Part shown: positions 42,128 to 50,262 of the stretch, piece by piece
How the letters are laid out: the number at the start of each line of letters is the position of its first letter
Position numbering within the stretch: position 1 is the first letter of the stretch
Assembly (NCBI RefSeq): GCF_003123685.1
Contig: NZ_QCYJ01000170.1
Coordinates: 124,001 to 188,000, forward strand
Length of the DNA: 64,000 nucleotides
Reading direction: 5' to 3'
DNA from: Nocardia aurea
GTDB taxonomy: Bacteria > Actinomycetota > Actinomycetes > Mycobacteriales > Mycobacteriaceae
Position numbers and translations under genes: made by a program
Notes under the pieces: model-generated
What the model was told of the DNA's origin: nothing
The model's input: the letters and a program-made list of their open reading frames with translations, nothing else
Database searches by the model: none

Positions 42128-43531
42128 TCACGAATCCCGGCCGCCCGGTTCCGTTCGCGAGTCGGAGGTGAGCAGTTCCGCGAGCGCGCGCCGGTCGAGT
42201 TTTCCGCGCGGTGTCCGTGGCAGTTCCGGCACCGTCACCAGGCGCACCGGCATACTCGGGCTCGGCACCGTCGCGCGCAGGTGACGCCAGATCTCGGCGG
42301 AACTCGGCGCGGCGTCCTCGACCACGACGGCGGCGACGGGGACCTGTCCCATGCGGGCGTCGGGTATACCGATGCACGCGGCGTCGGTGATGCCGGGGAG
42401 TGTGGTCAGCGCCGTTTCGACCGCGGCCGGTTCGACATTCAGGCCCGCCCGGATGAGCATTTCGCTGTCGCGGCCGAGCAGGGTGAGCCGTCTTCCGTCG
42501 ACCAGGCCGCGGTCGCCCACCGTCATCCAGCCGTCGACCGGACCCCCGGTGATTCCGTCGTCGGTGAGGTATCCGTCGAACAACATATCGCTGCGGACGT
42601 GTACCAGCCCGTCGCGGATCCGGGCGTCGACACCGTCGAACAGTTCGCCCGCCGCGTTCTCGTCGTCGGCTCCCAGATCGCGGTCGTAGGAGACGAAACT
42701 CAGTTCAGAAGCGCCGTAGAAGTGCACGAGCGACGCGTTCGGCAGCACACGGCGCAGCGCCTCGCGACCCGATTTCGGCCAGCGCGCCGCCGAGGACAGC
42801 ACCTCCCGCACGCCAGCAGCCGGGGCGATCCCGGACCGGGCCACGTCCCAGGCGATCGTGGGCACGGAATACAGGTGCGTCACCTCGTCGGCGAGCGCGG
42901 TGAGCACGGGTCGCAGGTCGACGGCCGCGCCTCGGGTGAGGGCGTGCAGGGCCCCGTAGAGGAAATGGGTGTGGTCGAGTACGCCGGGCACCGAAACGCG
43001 GTCACCCGCGCCGATGTCGAAGGTCCGATCGGAGCGGTCCAGCGTCGCCGACCACGATTTCTGGTCGCGGACGAACAGTTTCGGCTCGCCGGTGGTGCCG
43101 GAGGTGATACCGACCAGCAGTTCGGAATCCGGCGTCGCGGATCCGGAAGTTCCCGCGCTCTCCAGATCGGACGCGGTGATCACATCGTCGCGGCCGAGTC
43201 GGCGCAGCCGCCGGTGCTGGGAGGTCGCGGCGACCACCGCGCCCGGTGCGGCGACGGCGACAACGCGCGCGAGCTGTTCCGGCAGCAGATGACGGTGCAG
43301 CAGCACCACGCTCACCCCGGCGCGCATCGCCGCGGCGACCACGACCAGCGATTCGATATCCGAGGTCGGCAGCACCGCGACACGGCGCATACCGTCCAGC
43401 CCCGCCGCGCAGCGCGTGACGCGCGACCAGAAGTGTCCGTAGTCGACGCTGTCCGCGGCCGCGACGACGGCGAGCGCGTCGGGATCGCGGGCGACCCGCG
43501 CGGCGATACGGTCGGTCAGCAGGTCAGTCAT
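42128..43531 (-). CDS. AMP-binding acyl-CoA ligase in the biotin-transport operon
   Basis: A 467-residue ANL-family ligase. The P-loop-like motif GITSGTTGEPK is at residues 141-151, FYGASELSFV is the A4/A5 region, YLTDDGITGGPVDGWMTVGD leads to the A7 Asp, LLGRDSEMLIRAGLNVEPAA is the A8 hinge and the catalytic Lys is in RTPRGKLDRRAL (K444). All catalytic parts are present though it is short for the family. It is the last gene of the operon and overlaps the EcfT gene by 8 bp. It would activate a carboxylate as its CoA thioester; by context biotin, a biotin vitamer or pimelate. Confidence 0.85.
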   Translation of the reverse strand: MTDLLTDRIAARVARDPDALAVVAAADSVDYGHFWSRVTRCAAGLDGMRRVAVLPTSDIESLVVVAAAMRAGVSVVLLHRHLLPEQLARVVAVAAPGAVVAATSQHRRLRRLGRDDVITASDLESAGTSGSATPDSELLVGITSGTTGEPKLFVRDQKSWSATLDRSDRTFDIGAGDRVSVPGVLDHTHFLYGALHALTRGAAVDLRPVLTALADEVTHLYSVPTIAWDVARSGIAPAAGVREVLSSAARWPKSGREALRRVLPNASLVHFYGASELSFVSYDRDLGADDENAAGELFDGVDARIRDGLVHVRSDMLFDGYLTDDGITGGPVDGWMTVGDRGLVDGRRLTLLGRDSEMLIRAGLNVEPAAVETALTTLPGITDAACIGIPDARMGQVPVAAVVVEDAAPSSAEIWRHLRATVPSPSMPVRLVTVPELPRTPRGKLDRRALAELLTSDSRTEPGGRDS

Positions 43532-44126
43532 CGTCGACTCCTCTCGCGGCGAGTGCGTCGCCCATGGCGTCGGCGGTCCGCAACGCGCGGACCAGTACCG
43601 GGGTGACCAGCGCGGTGACCGACCATTCGAGTCCACGGGCACGCCGGGCCTGTGCCACGTCGTGCACGATCCCGCTCAGCAACGGAACGCACCGGATAGC
43701 CAGGGCGAGAAGGAGTCCGACGCGTTCGGGGTCGACCCCGAATCGGCGCAGCGGACCCAGTGCGCGTGTCACCGCGTCGAGCATGTCGCTCACCCGCGTG
43801 GTGAGGGTGACCAGCGCCGCGAGCGCGACCGAGACGATCAGCACGCCGCACACCACCGCGGCCCGCGACCACGAGGTGATCAGCACCTGGAATACCGCGA
43901 TCACCACCAGCATCCAGAACATCGGCCGCAATTGCGCCGCGGCGACGCGCCAGCCGATGCCCGCGACCGCGAACAGCACCGCGACACCGCCCCCGACGGC
44001 CAGCGCCTGGACCGGCGTCCGTACGAATATCGTGCTCGCCACGATCGCGACGATCAGCAGTATCAGCTTCGTGCCCGCGGGCAGCCGATGCACGATCGAC
44101 CGTCCCGGCTGGTAGTAGCCGATCAT
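43524..44126 (-). CDS. bioN: Energy-coupling factor transporter transmembrane protein (EcfT/BioN)
   Basis: A 200-residue membrane protein with four to five helices, beginning MIGYYQPGRSIVHRLPAGTK. This is the EcfT start in which 'P..S..H.L....KL' leads into the first helix KLILLIVAIVASTIFV. The C-terminal coupling motif is RARGLEWSV (A-R-G signature of EcfT that contacts the ATPases), followed by RALRTADAMGDALAARG. It is 200 residues, the short form typical of BioN. Adjacent EcfA and a BioY in the same operon identify the substrate as biotin. Confidence 0.85.
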   Translation of the reverse strand: MIGYYQPGRSIVHRLPAGTKLILLIVAIVASTIFVRTPVQALAVGGGVAVLFAVAGIGWRVAAAQLRPMFWMLVVIAVFQVLITSWSRAAVVCGVLIVSVALAALVTLTTRVSDMLDAVTRALGPLRRFGVDPERVGLLLALAIRCVPLLSGIVHDVAQARRARGLEWSVTALVTPVLVRALRTADAMGDALAARGVDDD

Positions 44127-44803
44127 TCGACGATCCCGCGATAGGCGGGTACGGCATCCTCGGGGGTGCCGTCGAAAACCACCGCGCCCTCGTCGACGAC
44201 AACGACGCGCTCGAAGGTGTCCAGCAGCGCCAGTTGATGGGTCACCACGATCACCTGCTGATCGACGGCGTCGAGCGCGTTCGCGACGATGCGGGCGTTG
44301 CGCAGATCGAGCAGGGTGGTCGGTTCGTCGGCGACGATCACCGACGGCCTGCGGATGAGTACCGCGCCCAGTGCCAGCAATTGCTTCTGCCCACCCGAGA
44401 GCAGATGGGCGGGATGTTCGGCGTGCTCTTCGAGCCCGAACCGTTCGAGGATCTCCTGGACCCGCGCGGCGATCTCCGCCTTGCTCGACCCGCTGCGCCG
44501 CAGCGAGAACGCGAGATCCTCCCCCACCGTCGGCATCACGATCTGGGTGTCGGGGTCGGTGAAGACGAATCCGACCTTCCGCCTGACCTGCGCGCCCTTC
44601 TTGGACGCGTCGACGCCGTCGACCGTGACCCGGCCCGCGGTCGGGGTCAGCAGGCCGTTGATCATCCGAGCGAGGGTGGATTTGCCCGATCCGTTCGCTC
44701 CGATGACGCCGATGCGGCGTTCGCTCAGGCGCAGATCGATATCGCGCAGGACGTGCCGTTCGCCGTAGCGGTGACTCACCGCCTCGAACACGATCTCGCT
44801 CAC
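44123..44803 (-). CDS. bioM: Energy-coupling factor ATPase (EcfA/BioM)
   Basis: A 226-residue ABC ATPase with Walker A GANGSGKST (35-43), FVFTDPDTQIVMPTVGEDLA (the Q-loop region in the form found in ECF ATPases), signature LLSGGQKQLLALGAVL, Walker B VIVADEPTTLLDLRN and switch His in VIVVTHQLALLDTF. It powers the BioY-EcfT complex. Start is the GTG at 44803, whose GTGA overlaps the thiolase stop; its own stop overlaps the EcfT ATG. A single EcfA fits the BioMN arrangement. Confidence 0.88.
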   Translation of the reverse strand: MSEIVFEAVSHRYGERHVLRDIDLRLSERRIGVIGANGSGKSTLARMINGLLTPTAGRVTVDGVDASKKGAQVRRKVGFVFTDPDTQIVMPTVGEDLAFSLRRSGSSKAEIAARVQEILERFGLEEHAEHPAHLLSGGQKQLLALGAVLIRRPSVIVADEPTTLLDLRNARIVANALDAVDQQVIVVTHQLALLDTFERVVVVDEGAVVFDGTPEDAVPAYRGIVE

Positions 44804-45921
44804 GACACCCGCTCCACCAGCACGGCGATCCCCTGTCCGCCGCCGATCGCGCACGCGGCCAGGCCGAGTTCCGGACCGTCTGCGGACAGCATCTGACTCG
44901 CCAGGCGAACCAGCAGGATCGCCCCGGAAGCGCCCCACGGGTGGCCCATCGCGATCGCGCCGCCCTGCGGGCAGATCGTCGTCTCGTCCAGGCCGAGTTC
45001 GTCGGCGACGGCGAGGACGACCGAGGCGAAGGCCTCGGTGATCTCCACGATGCCGAGATCGGAGACAGCGTGACCGCTGCGGCGCAGCACTTTCCGGATC
45101 GCGGGCACCGGACCGAGACCGGGGAGCGCCGGGTCGGATCCGGCGACCGCGCAGCCGAGCACGCGCAGCGCGGGCATTCCCGACGCCCTCGCCGCACTCG
45201 TGACGGCGAGTGCGGCGGCGCCGTCGGAGATGCCGCACGAATTCCCGGCGGTGGCCGTGCCCTGCGCGCCGAAGCTCGGGCGCAGTCTGGACAGGCGGGC
45301 CACCGTCATCCCGGCGCGGATCCGTTCGTCGCGGGTGACCGCGCCGATCGGCACGATCTCGGCGGAGAAATCCGTCGCGGCGGCCAGCGTGTGCGAACGG
45401 GCCGCGTAGGCGTCCTGCCGTTCGCGGCCGATTCCGCGCACCCGCGCCAACTCGTCGGCGGCCGCACCCATATCGGGATCGGGGAATTCCGGCGGCGCGA
45501 AGGGAGCCCTGGTGTAGCGCACGGGGTCGGCTCCGGCGACCGGCGGCCAGAAACGCCAGGGCGCGGTACTCGCCGATTCCACGCCACCGGCCAGGATCAG
45601 GTCGTCGGCGCCGCCGCGAACCCGCAGCACCGCCTGCATCACCGCGTCCAGACCGGAACCGCATTGCCGATCGACCGTCACACCGGGCACACCGATACCC
45701 AACCCCGCCCGCAGTGCGGCCACGCGCGCGGGGTCCCCGCCGGGACCGAGGCAGTTGCCGAGCACGACGTCGTCCACCTCGGCGTCGACGCCACCAGCGC
45801 GCACGGTCGACAGGACCGCGCGCAGGACGGGTGCGGCCAGGTCGGTGGTCGTCAGGTCGGCGAAACCGTGTCCGGCATTGCCGATCGGGGTCCGCCACGG
45901 CGCGATCAGGACGGGGTTCAT
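44800..45921 (-). CDS. Thiolase family protein
   Basis: A 373-residue degradative-type thiolase. The acyl-binding Cys is C87 in VTVDRQCGSGLDAV, the NEAF-equivalent is VEITEAFASVVLAVADELGL, the catalytic His is H327 in GGAIAMGHPWGASGA, and the second Cys is C357 in AACAIGGGQGIAVLV. All active-site residues are present, so it should thiolytically cleave or condense acyl-CoAs. Embedded between an acyl-CoA ligase (4-bp overlap upstream) and EcfA (4-bp overlap downstream), it must be produced with the biotin transporter. Cleavage of the valeryl side chain of biotinyl-CoA or a pimeloyl-type reaction are possibilities. Confidence 0.88.
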   Translation of the reverse strand: MNPVLIAPWRTPIGNAGHGFADLTTTDLAAPVLRAVLSTVRAGGVDAEVDDVVLGNCLGPGGDPARVAALRAGLGIGVPGVTVDRQCGSGLDAVMQAVLRVRGGADDLILAGGVESASTAPWRFWPPVAGADPVRYTRAPFAPPEFPDPDMGAAADELARVRGIGRERQDAYAARSHTLAAATDFSAEIVPIGAVTRDERIRAGMTVARLSRLRPSFGAQGTATAGNSCGISDGAAALAVTSAARASGMPALRVLGCAVAGSDPALPGLGPVPAIRKVLRRSGHAVSDLGIVEITEAFASVVLAVADELGLDETTICPQGGAIAMGHPWGASGAILLVRLASQMLSADGPELGLAACAIGGGQGIAVLVERVS

Positions 45922-47036
45922 CCGAGCAGTTCCCGCACCCGCGACCGCGCGACCTTGCCCGATGCCGTGCGCGGCAGCGTGGGCACGGGCAGCCAGCGTC
46001 GCGGCATCGCCTCCTTGGTCAGCAGCGCCCGCGCGGCGGAGCGGACACGGTCGAGGTCCACCTCGTCGTCCAGTTCGACGGCGGCGGTGACGATCTCACC
46101 GAATACCGTGTGCGGGGCGCCGATGACCGCGACGGCGACGATGCCGTCGACCGATTCCAGCACGCGCTCGACGTCCTCGGCGAGGACCGTCGTGCCCCCG
46201 ACATTGATGGCGCAATCGCCGCGTCCGCGCACCACCAGTTCCCGGTTCTCGCCCAGTTCGGCCAGATCACCGACCGGATACCAGTCCGGTGCGCCGATGA
46301 CCGTGTACGGCGACCGGACGTGCAGCAGTCCATCGCGGATTCGCGCCTCGACGCCGTCGAGCAGTCGCAGCGGGTCGGGCACGCGGCGCGCGGCCACCAG
46401 CGACACTTCCGACGATCCGTAGTACTCGACGATCGAAACCCGGTCCGCCGCCGCGATCGCGCCGCCGTCGAGCGCGATCCCCGCGACGATCGCGGTCCGC
46501 AGTCCGGGCGCGGCGGCCACCACCTCGCGCAGCACGGCGGGGACGGCGTGCACGACGGTGGCCACGGCCGGATCGTCGGTGACGCACGCGCCGCACCACA
46601 GGGCGTGCAACGCGCCGAACAGGTGCATGGTGGCGTGTAGCGGCCCGGTCACGAGTACCCGGTCGTCCTCGGTCACCCCGGTGATCTCGGTGAACGCCGG
46701 GAAGCTGTCGTACCAGGAGGCCGCCGTCCTGGCCAGTGGCTTGGGGGTCCCGGTCGAGCCGGATGTCGCCACGAGCAGGAAGGCGGACTCGGGGATCTCG
46801 GTCCGCCGCGGGCGGTGTTCGGGATCCTCCACCAGCACGGCGACGCCGCGACGCGCGGCGGCCAGGACGCGGATCAACGCGGCGGCCAGGTCCAGACCGG
46901 AGGCGTCGTCGACCGGGGCGTCGCGATCCCGGTTGTGGTCCTCGATCAGGCGGTCGAGTTCCCGGTAGGTGTAGCTCCGGCCGTTCGCGAGTATCGCGGG
47001 CCGATCACCCGTGCCGCCGAGCAGCGGCTCAGGCAC
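45918..47036 (-). CDS. Short AMP-binding acyl-CoA ligase in the biotin-transport operon
   Basis: A 372-residue ANL-family protein, unusually short: the A3 motif LLVATSGSTGTPKP starts at residue 88 instead of about 150-200. SIVEYYGSSEVSLVAARRVP is the A4/A5 region, WYPVGDLAELGENRELVVRG the A7/A8 part, and the C-terminal Lys is in RTASGKVARSRVREL (K361). It is related to the ligase at 42128 in style (both begin the core late and end '(T/S).GK..R'), so they may be paralogues with different substrates. It starts 8 bp inside the BioY stop and overlaps the thiolase start by 4 bp. Confidence 0.82.
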   Translation of the reverse strand: MPEPLLGGTGDRPAILANGRSYTYRELDRLIEDHNRDRDAPVDDASGLDLAAALIRVLAAARRGVAVLVEDPEHRPRRTEIPESAFLLVATSGSTGTPKPLARTAASWYDSFPAFTEITGVTEDDRVLVTGPLHATMHLFGALHALWCGACVTDDPAVATVVHAVPAVLREVVAAAPGLRTAIVAGIALDGGAIAAADRVSIVEYYGSSEVSLVAARRVPDPLRLLDGVEARIRDGLLHVRSPYTVIGAPDWYPVGDLAELGENRELVVRGRGDCAINVGGTTVLAEDVERVLESVDGIVAVAVIGAPHTVFGEIVTAAVELDDEVDLDRVRSAARALLTKEAMPRRWLPVPTLPRTASGKVARSRVRELLG

Positions 47037-47613
47037 CGGTCAGGCCCGGATACGCGCGGTGCACTCCCTTGGCCACTACCGTTGCCGCGGCAACTTTCGC
47101 CAGGTCGCCGGGGATGAAGGCGAAATTGGTCGTGATCGATTCGCGGAATCCCAGATCGGTGCGCAACAGCAGTCCGATGGTCCCGCACAGGTAGATCACC
47201 ACGATTCCGCCGAGGATATTGATCGCCGCGCCCAGCGCGACGGGATACTTCGGCAGGATGCGTTCGGTGAGCAGACCGATGACGAAGGCGGCGGGAATCC
47301 ACCCGATCAGGTAGCCCGCGCTGGGTCCGGCCATCGCGGTCAGGCCGGTTCGGCCGCCGGAGAGCAGCGGCAGTCCGATCATGGTCAGCGCGAGGAAGAC
47401 GACCGCGGCCGCGGTGCCCTTCCTGGCGCCGAGCACCGCCCCCGCCAGCATCACGCCGAGGGTCTGTACCGTGATCGGGACGCCGCTGAAACCCACCGTG
47501 ATCGCCCCCGGCAAACCGAGCGCGGCGATCAGCGCGGCGAATACGGCGATCTGCGCCATATCCCGCGCGGAAATCCGGGCCCGCCGCGTGCGCGACTTCT
47601 CGACACCCTCCAT
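47029..47613 (-). CDS. bioY: Biotin transporter substrate-binding S component BioY
   Basis: A 194-residue membrane protein with six helices. BioY blocks: DMAQIAVFAALIAALGLPGA, the conserved VPITVQTLGVMLAGAVLGAR, VVFLALTMIGLPLLSGGRTG, and GPSAGYLIGWIPAAFVIGLL. These are diagnostic of BioY, the biotin-binding S component of ECF transporters. First gene of a six-gene leftward operon whose members overlap one another. ATG at 47613. A palindrome of the BioQ type overlaps its predicted -10, so biotin-responsive repression is likely. Confidence 0.93.
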   Translation of the reverse strand: MEGVEKSRTRRARISARDMAQIAVFAALIAALGLPGAITVGFSGVPITVQTLGVMLAGAVLGARKGTAAAVVFLALTMIGLPLLSGGRTGLTAMAGPSAGYLIGWIPAAFVIGLLTERILPKYPVALGAAINILGGIVVIYLCGTIGLLLRTDLGFRESITTNFAFIPGDLAKVAAATVVAKGVHRAYPGLTGA

Positions 47614-47633
47614 GGACGACCTTCCACTACAGA

Positions 47634-47656
47634 CTTGAACGGCGTTCAAGATAGCA
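47634..47656 (-). promoter_or_regulatory. bioY promoter with BioQ-type palindromic operator
   Basis: CTTGAAC (47634-47640), GGC, GTTCAAG (47644-47650) is a perfect 17-bp palindrome containing TGAAC-N3-GTTCA, very close to the site bound by the TetR-type biotin repressor BioQ in corynebacteria and mycobacteria. On the minus strand TATCTT (47653-47648) is a fair -10, so the operator covers -10 and start site. The bioY ATG is 21 bp beyond. Confidence 0.7.
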
Positions 47657-48012
47657 GGTCGGCGGGTCCGGCGGGGAAGCCAGGTCCGATCGACACGCCG
47701 CCGCCGCGCGGCGACCGAAACCCGCGTCGCGCGACCGTACCGACGCGCTCCGAATGTTCTTGCACTCCCTGCGAGTTCGCGCGCGATGCGCGCACCCCGC
47801 CGACGTCCGCTCGAGGGAAACGCCCACACGGTGTGAAACACAGTCACTTTCGGCGTGGCGTCACGCGCCGCGCGGGGCGACCTTCTATGCTGATCTCGGC
47901 CGTGAGACGTGGCGGCGTCCACGGCAAACGGGGAAGCGATCCGCCCGGTGACGCGACAGCGTTGCCGGGCGGATCACTTGTTCTCACGGGGATTATCGCG
48001 GGAAAACCGCGA
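47651..48012. other. Intergenic region with two hairpins
   Basis: About 360 bp without a convincing gene. It carries the -10 end of the bioY promoter at its left edge and two hairpins near its right edge (47938-47975 and 47995-48013). The middle is GC-rich with no motif I can support. Confidence 0.4.
47938..47975 (-). terminator. Hairpin downstream of the small membrane protein gene
   Basis: GATCCGCCCGG (47938-47948) pairs exactly with CCGGGCGGATC (47965-47975). It lies 38 bp past the stop of the leftward small gene at 48013. A second small hairpin, ATCGCGG/CCGCGAT with loop GAAAA, sits at 47995-48013 across the stop codon. Confidence 0.55.
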
Positions 48013-48156
48013 TCAGAGCAGTGCCAGTGCGATACTCACCGCCGCGATCAGCAGGATCCACACACCGAGCAGCAGCGGTGCGGGCACCGAGCGGGACGAG
48101 GCCCGATCATGTCTTTCGTGGTCGCGGCGAGTCGACCAGTGCGTACGGGTAACCAT
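48013..48156 (-). CDS. Small single-helix membrane protein
   Basis: A 47-residue protein: charged N-terminus (THWSTRRDHERHDRASSRS) followed by one membrane helix (PLLLGVWILLIAAVSIALAL) to the C-terminus. The ATG at 48156 is preceded by GGAGG 9 bases upstream. Tail-anchored layout with the positive charges inside. No homologue recognised; it lies alone between two hairpin terminators, downstream of the aldo-keto reductase gene. Confidence 0.5.
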   Translation of the reverse strand: MVTRTHWSTRRDHERHDRASSRSVPAPLLLGVWILLIAAVSIALALL

Positions 48157-48305
48157 TCCGACGGTCCTCCAGAGTCGAATGCGCTTGCCACACAACGGCT
48201 ACCCACACTCGGCCGATCAAACATCGCAGCGGCGATGTGCGCCGGGCCGGGAATCGCCTCGACCACCGGATCACCTCGCTCGAGGACGCCGACTGACCCG
48301 CCGCC

Positions 48306-48342
48306 ACCTGGAGGGAATGGCACCGTGCCATTCCCTCCAGGT
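48306..48342 (-). terminator. Long perfect hairpin terminator after the aldo-keto reductase gene
   Basis: An 18-bp arm, ACCTGGAGGGAATGGCAC (48306-48323), is matched exactly by its reverse complement at 48325-48342 with a single central base. As RNA this folds to a roughly 16-bp stem with a 5-base loop. It begins 17 bp past the leftward aldo-keto reductase stop at 48359. Confidence 0.75.
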
Positions 48343-48358
48343 TCGGTGTCCGGACGGA

Positions 48359-49231
48359 TCAGACCGCGTCGGCCAGGGCGGCGAATTGCTCGTCGGTGAG
48401 GGTGATCGCGGCAGCCGCGGTGTTCTCCTCGACGTGGGCGACCGACGAGGTGCCGGGAATGGGCAGCAGCACCGGTGAGCGGCGCAGCAGCCAGGCCAGC
48501 GCCAACTGCGACGGCGTCGCCTCGTGCTGCTTGGCGAAGGTGTCGAGCGGGCCGCCGGGACGGGCCAGTTCACCGGTCGCGATGGGGAACCACGGGATGA
48601 AGGCGATACCGTTCGTCTCCGCGTAGTCCAAGACGTCCTCGGCACGGCGGTTGGCCAGGTTGTACAGGTTCTGCACCGACACGATCTCCGCGATCTCGCG
48701 TGCCTGCGCGAGCTGTTCGACGCTCACCTCGGACAGGCCGATATGCCGGATCTTGCCCTCCTGCTGGAATTCCAGCAGCGCGCCGATCTGGTCGGCCAGA
48801 GGCACCTTCGCGTCGATCCGATGCAACTGATACAGGTCGATCCGGTCCAGGCCGAGGTGGCGCAGGCTCAATTCCAGTTGTTGACGCAGATATTCGGGCC
48901 GTCCGACCGGACGCCAGTCCCCCGGGCCCGACCGCGTCAACCCCGCCTTGGTCGCGATGACCAGATCGTCCGCGTACGGGTGCAGTGCCCGGCGGATCAG
49001 GTTCTCGCTGACGAACGGACCGTACGAATCGGCGGTATCGATGAAATTCACACCCAGTTCGACCGCGCGGCGAAGGACGCGCACGGCCTCGTCCGGATCG
49101 GCGGGATCGCCCCACACGCCGGGTCCGGTGATCTGCATGGCTCCGTAGCCGAGCCGGTTGACCGGAAGGTCACCGCCGAGAGCGAAGGTTCCGGAGGCGT
49201 CGGCGGGCCGGGTGGCGGTTTCGGTTGTCAT
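48359..49231 (-). CDS. Aldo/keto reductase
   Basis: A 290-residue (beta/alpha)8 NADPH-dependent reductase. The catalytic tetrad region is seen as VNFIDTADSYGPFVSENLI (Asp, Tyr), VIATKAG (Lys) and LYQLHRID (His). The cofactor-binding C-terminus is LLPIPGTSSVAHVEENTAAA. HIGLSEVSVEQLAQAREI and SVQNLYNLANRRAEDVLDY are common in the AKR subgroup related to pyridoxal reductases. ATG at 49231 is used (a second in-frame ATG is 9 bases upstream). Ends in a very strong hairpin. Confidence 0.88.
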   Translation of the reverse strand: MTTETATRPADASGTFALGGDLPVNRLGYGAMQITGPGVWGDPADPDEAVRVLRRAVELGVNFIDTADSYGPFVSENLIRRALHPYADDLVIATKAGLTRSGPGDWRPVGRPEYLRQQLELSLRHLGLDRIDLYQLHRIDAKVPLADQIGALLEFQQEGKIRHIGLSEVSVEQLAQAREIAEIVSVQNLYNLANRRAEDVLDYAETNGIAFIPWFPIATGELARPGGPLDTFAKQHEATPSQLALAWLLRRSPVLLPIPGTSSVAHVEENTAAAAITLTDEQFAALADAV

Positions 49232-49398
49232 AAACGTCATATCCTCTGCGGGAGTCGGCTCGACGAGACGGCGGGAACCGCTCTCGTCGGATAGGTCGGA
49301 CATGCGGCACGCGATCGCGGCGTGCTGTCTGCCGCAACACCGCGACCGCGCCGGTCATTCCGCGCCACCGCCCTCCGGCACCCCGGACGAACCTCGGC

Positions 49399-50094
49399 TC
49401 AGCGCAGCGATTGCAGCATCAGCGCTGCCAGCGGGGCCGACGACGCGGGATTCTGTCCGGTGAAGAGATTGCGGTCGACCTGGACATTCGGCGCCCACGG
49501 CTCGCCCTCCTGCACCTGCACCCCCATCGCGACCAGCCGATCCTGAAGCAGCCACTTCGCCTTGTCCGCCAGACCCGCCTGCTTCTCCTCGGCATTGGTG
49601 AACGCGGCGACCCGATACCCGGCGAACGGCGAATGTCCCTCGGCGTCGACGGTCGCCAACAGCGCGGCAGGCGCGTGGCAGACGACACCCAACGGCGTAC
49701 CCGAGGCCAGCGCGGCGCTGAGCAGCGCCCCGGAGGTGGTGTCCACGGCGAGATCTTCCATCGGTCCGTGTCCGCCCGGGTAGTAGACGGCCTCGTAATC
49801 GCCGAGAATCACCTCGTCGAGGCGGATCGGGTGGGCGAGTTCGGTGGCGGCCCGCAGCGTCGCGGCGATCTCCTCCGCCCGCTCGGGGCCGCCGTTGGCA
49901 TCGGGTTCGAGACTGCCCAGGTCGACGGTGGGCACCACCCCCGCCGGTGTCGCCACCACGATCTCGTGCCCGGCGGCCTTGAACGCCCGGTACGGCGCCA
50001 CCACCTCCTCGGCCCAGTACCCCGTCGGATGTTTGCTTCCGTCGGCCAGGGTCCAGTGGTCGGCACCGGTCATTACGAACAGGATCTTCGACAT
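49399..50094 (-). CDS. DJ-1/PfpI superfamily protein (Hsp31/glyoxalase III-like)
   Basis: A 231-residue type 1 glutamine-amidotransferase-like protein. The nucleophile elbow is PLGVVCHAPAALLATVDA (Cys-His), with AVYYPGGHGPMEDLAVDTTS carrying the conserved GGHG. HPTGYWAEEVVAPYRAFKAA supplies the acidic residue typical of the Hsp31/YhbO/GATase1_Hsp31 branch, whose members act as methylglyoxalases (glyoxalase III) or chaperones. ATG at 50094 has GGAGG 6 bases upstream. Divergent from peptide deformylase. Likely carbonyl-stress detoxification. Confidence 0.85.
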   Translation of the reverse strand: MSKILFVMTGADHWTLADGSKHPTGYWAEEVVAPYRAFKAAGHEIVVATPAGVVPTVDLGSLEPDANGGPERAEEIAATLRAATELAHPIRLDEVILGDYEAVYYPGGHGPMEDLAVDTTSGALLSAALASGTPLGVVCHAPAALLATVDAEGHSPFAGYRVAAFTNAEEKQAGLADKAKWLLQDRLVAMGVQVQEGEPWAPNVQVDRNLFTGQNPASSAPLAALMLQSLR

Positions 50095-50262
50095 CATCAA
50101 CCTCCGGATTCGGTTTCGTAGGCGGCGTCAAGGTCGGATCATCGTGGTGCTCCCGGTACCGGTATTCCACATTTCGACCGGTGAAACCCGGAGTTCCGGT
50201 TCGTCGGCCGCGAACGGCGTCCCGGAGTGTGGGGCGACCGGACCGATTGCGATGCTGTCGGC

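Noticed and set aside
42041..43606. A long plus-strand frame opposite the acyl-CoA ligase
   Set aside because: Antisense to a ligase with all core motifs; no domain.
47754..47951. A 65-codon plus-strand frame in the gap right of bioY
   Set aside because: Arg/Cys-rich, no ribosome site and no plausible domain.
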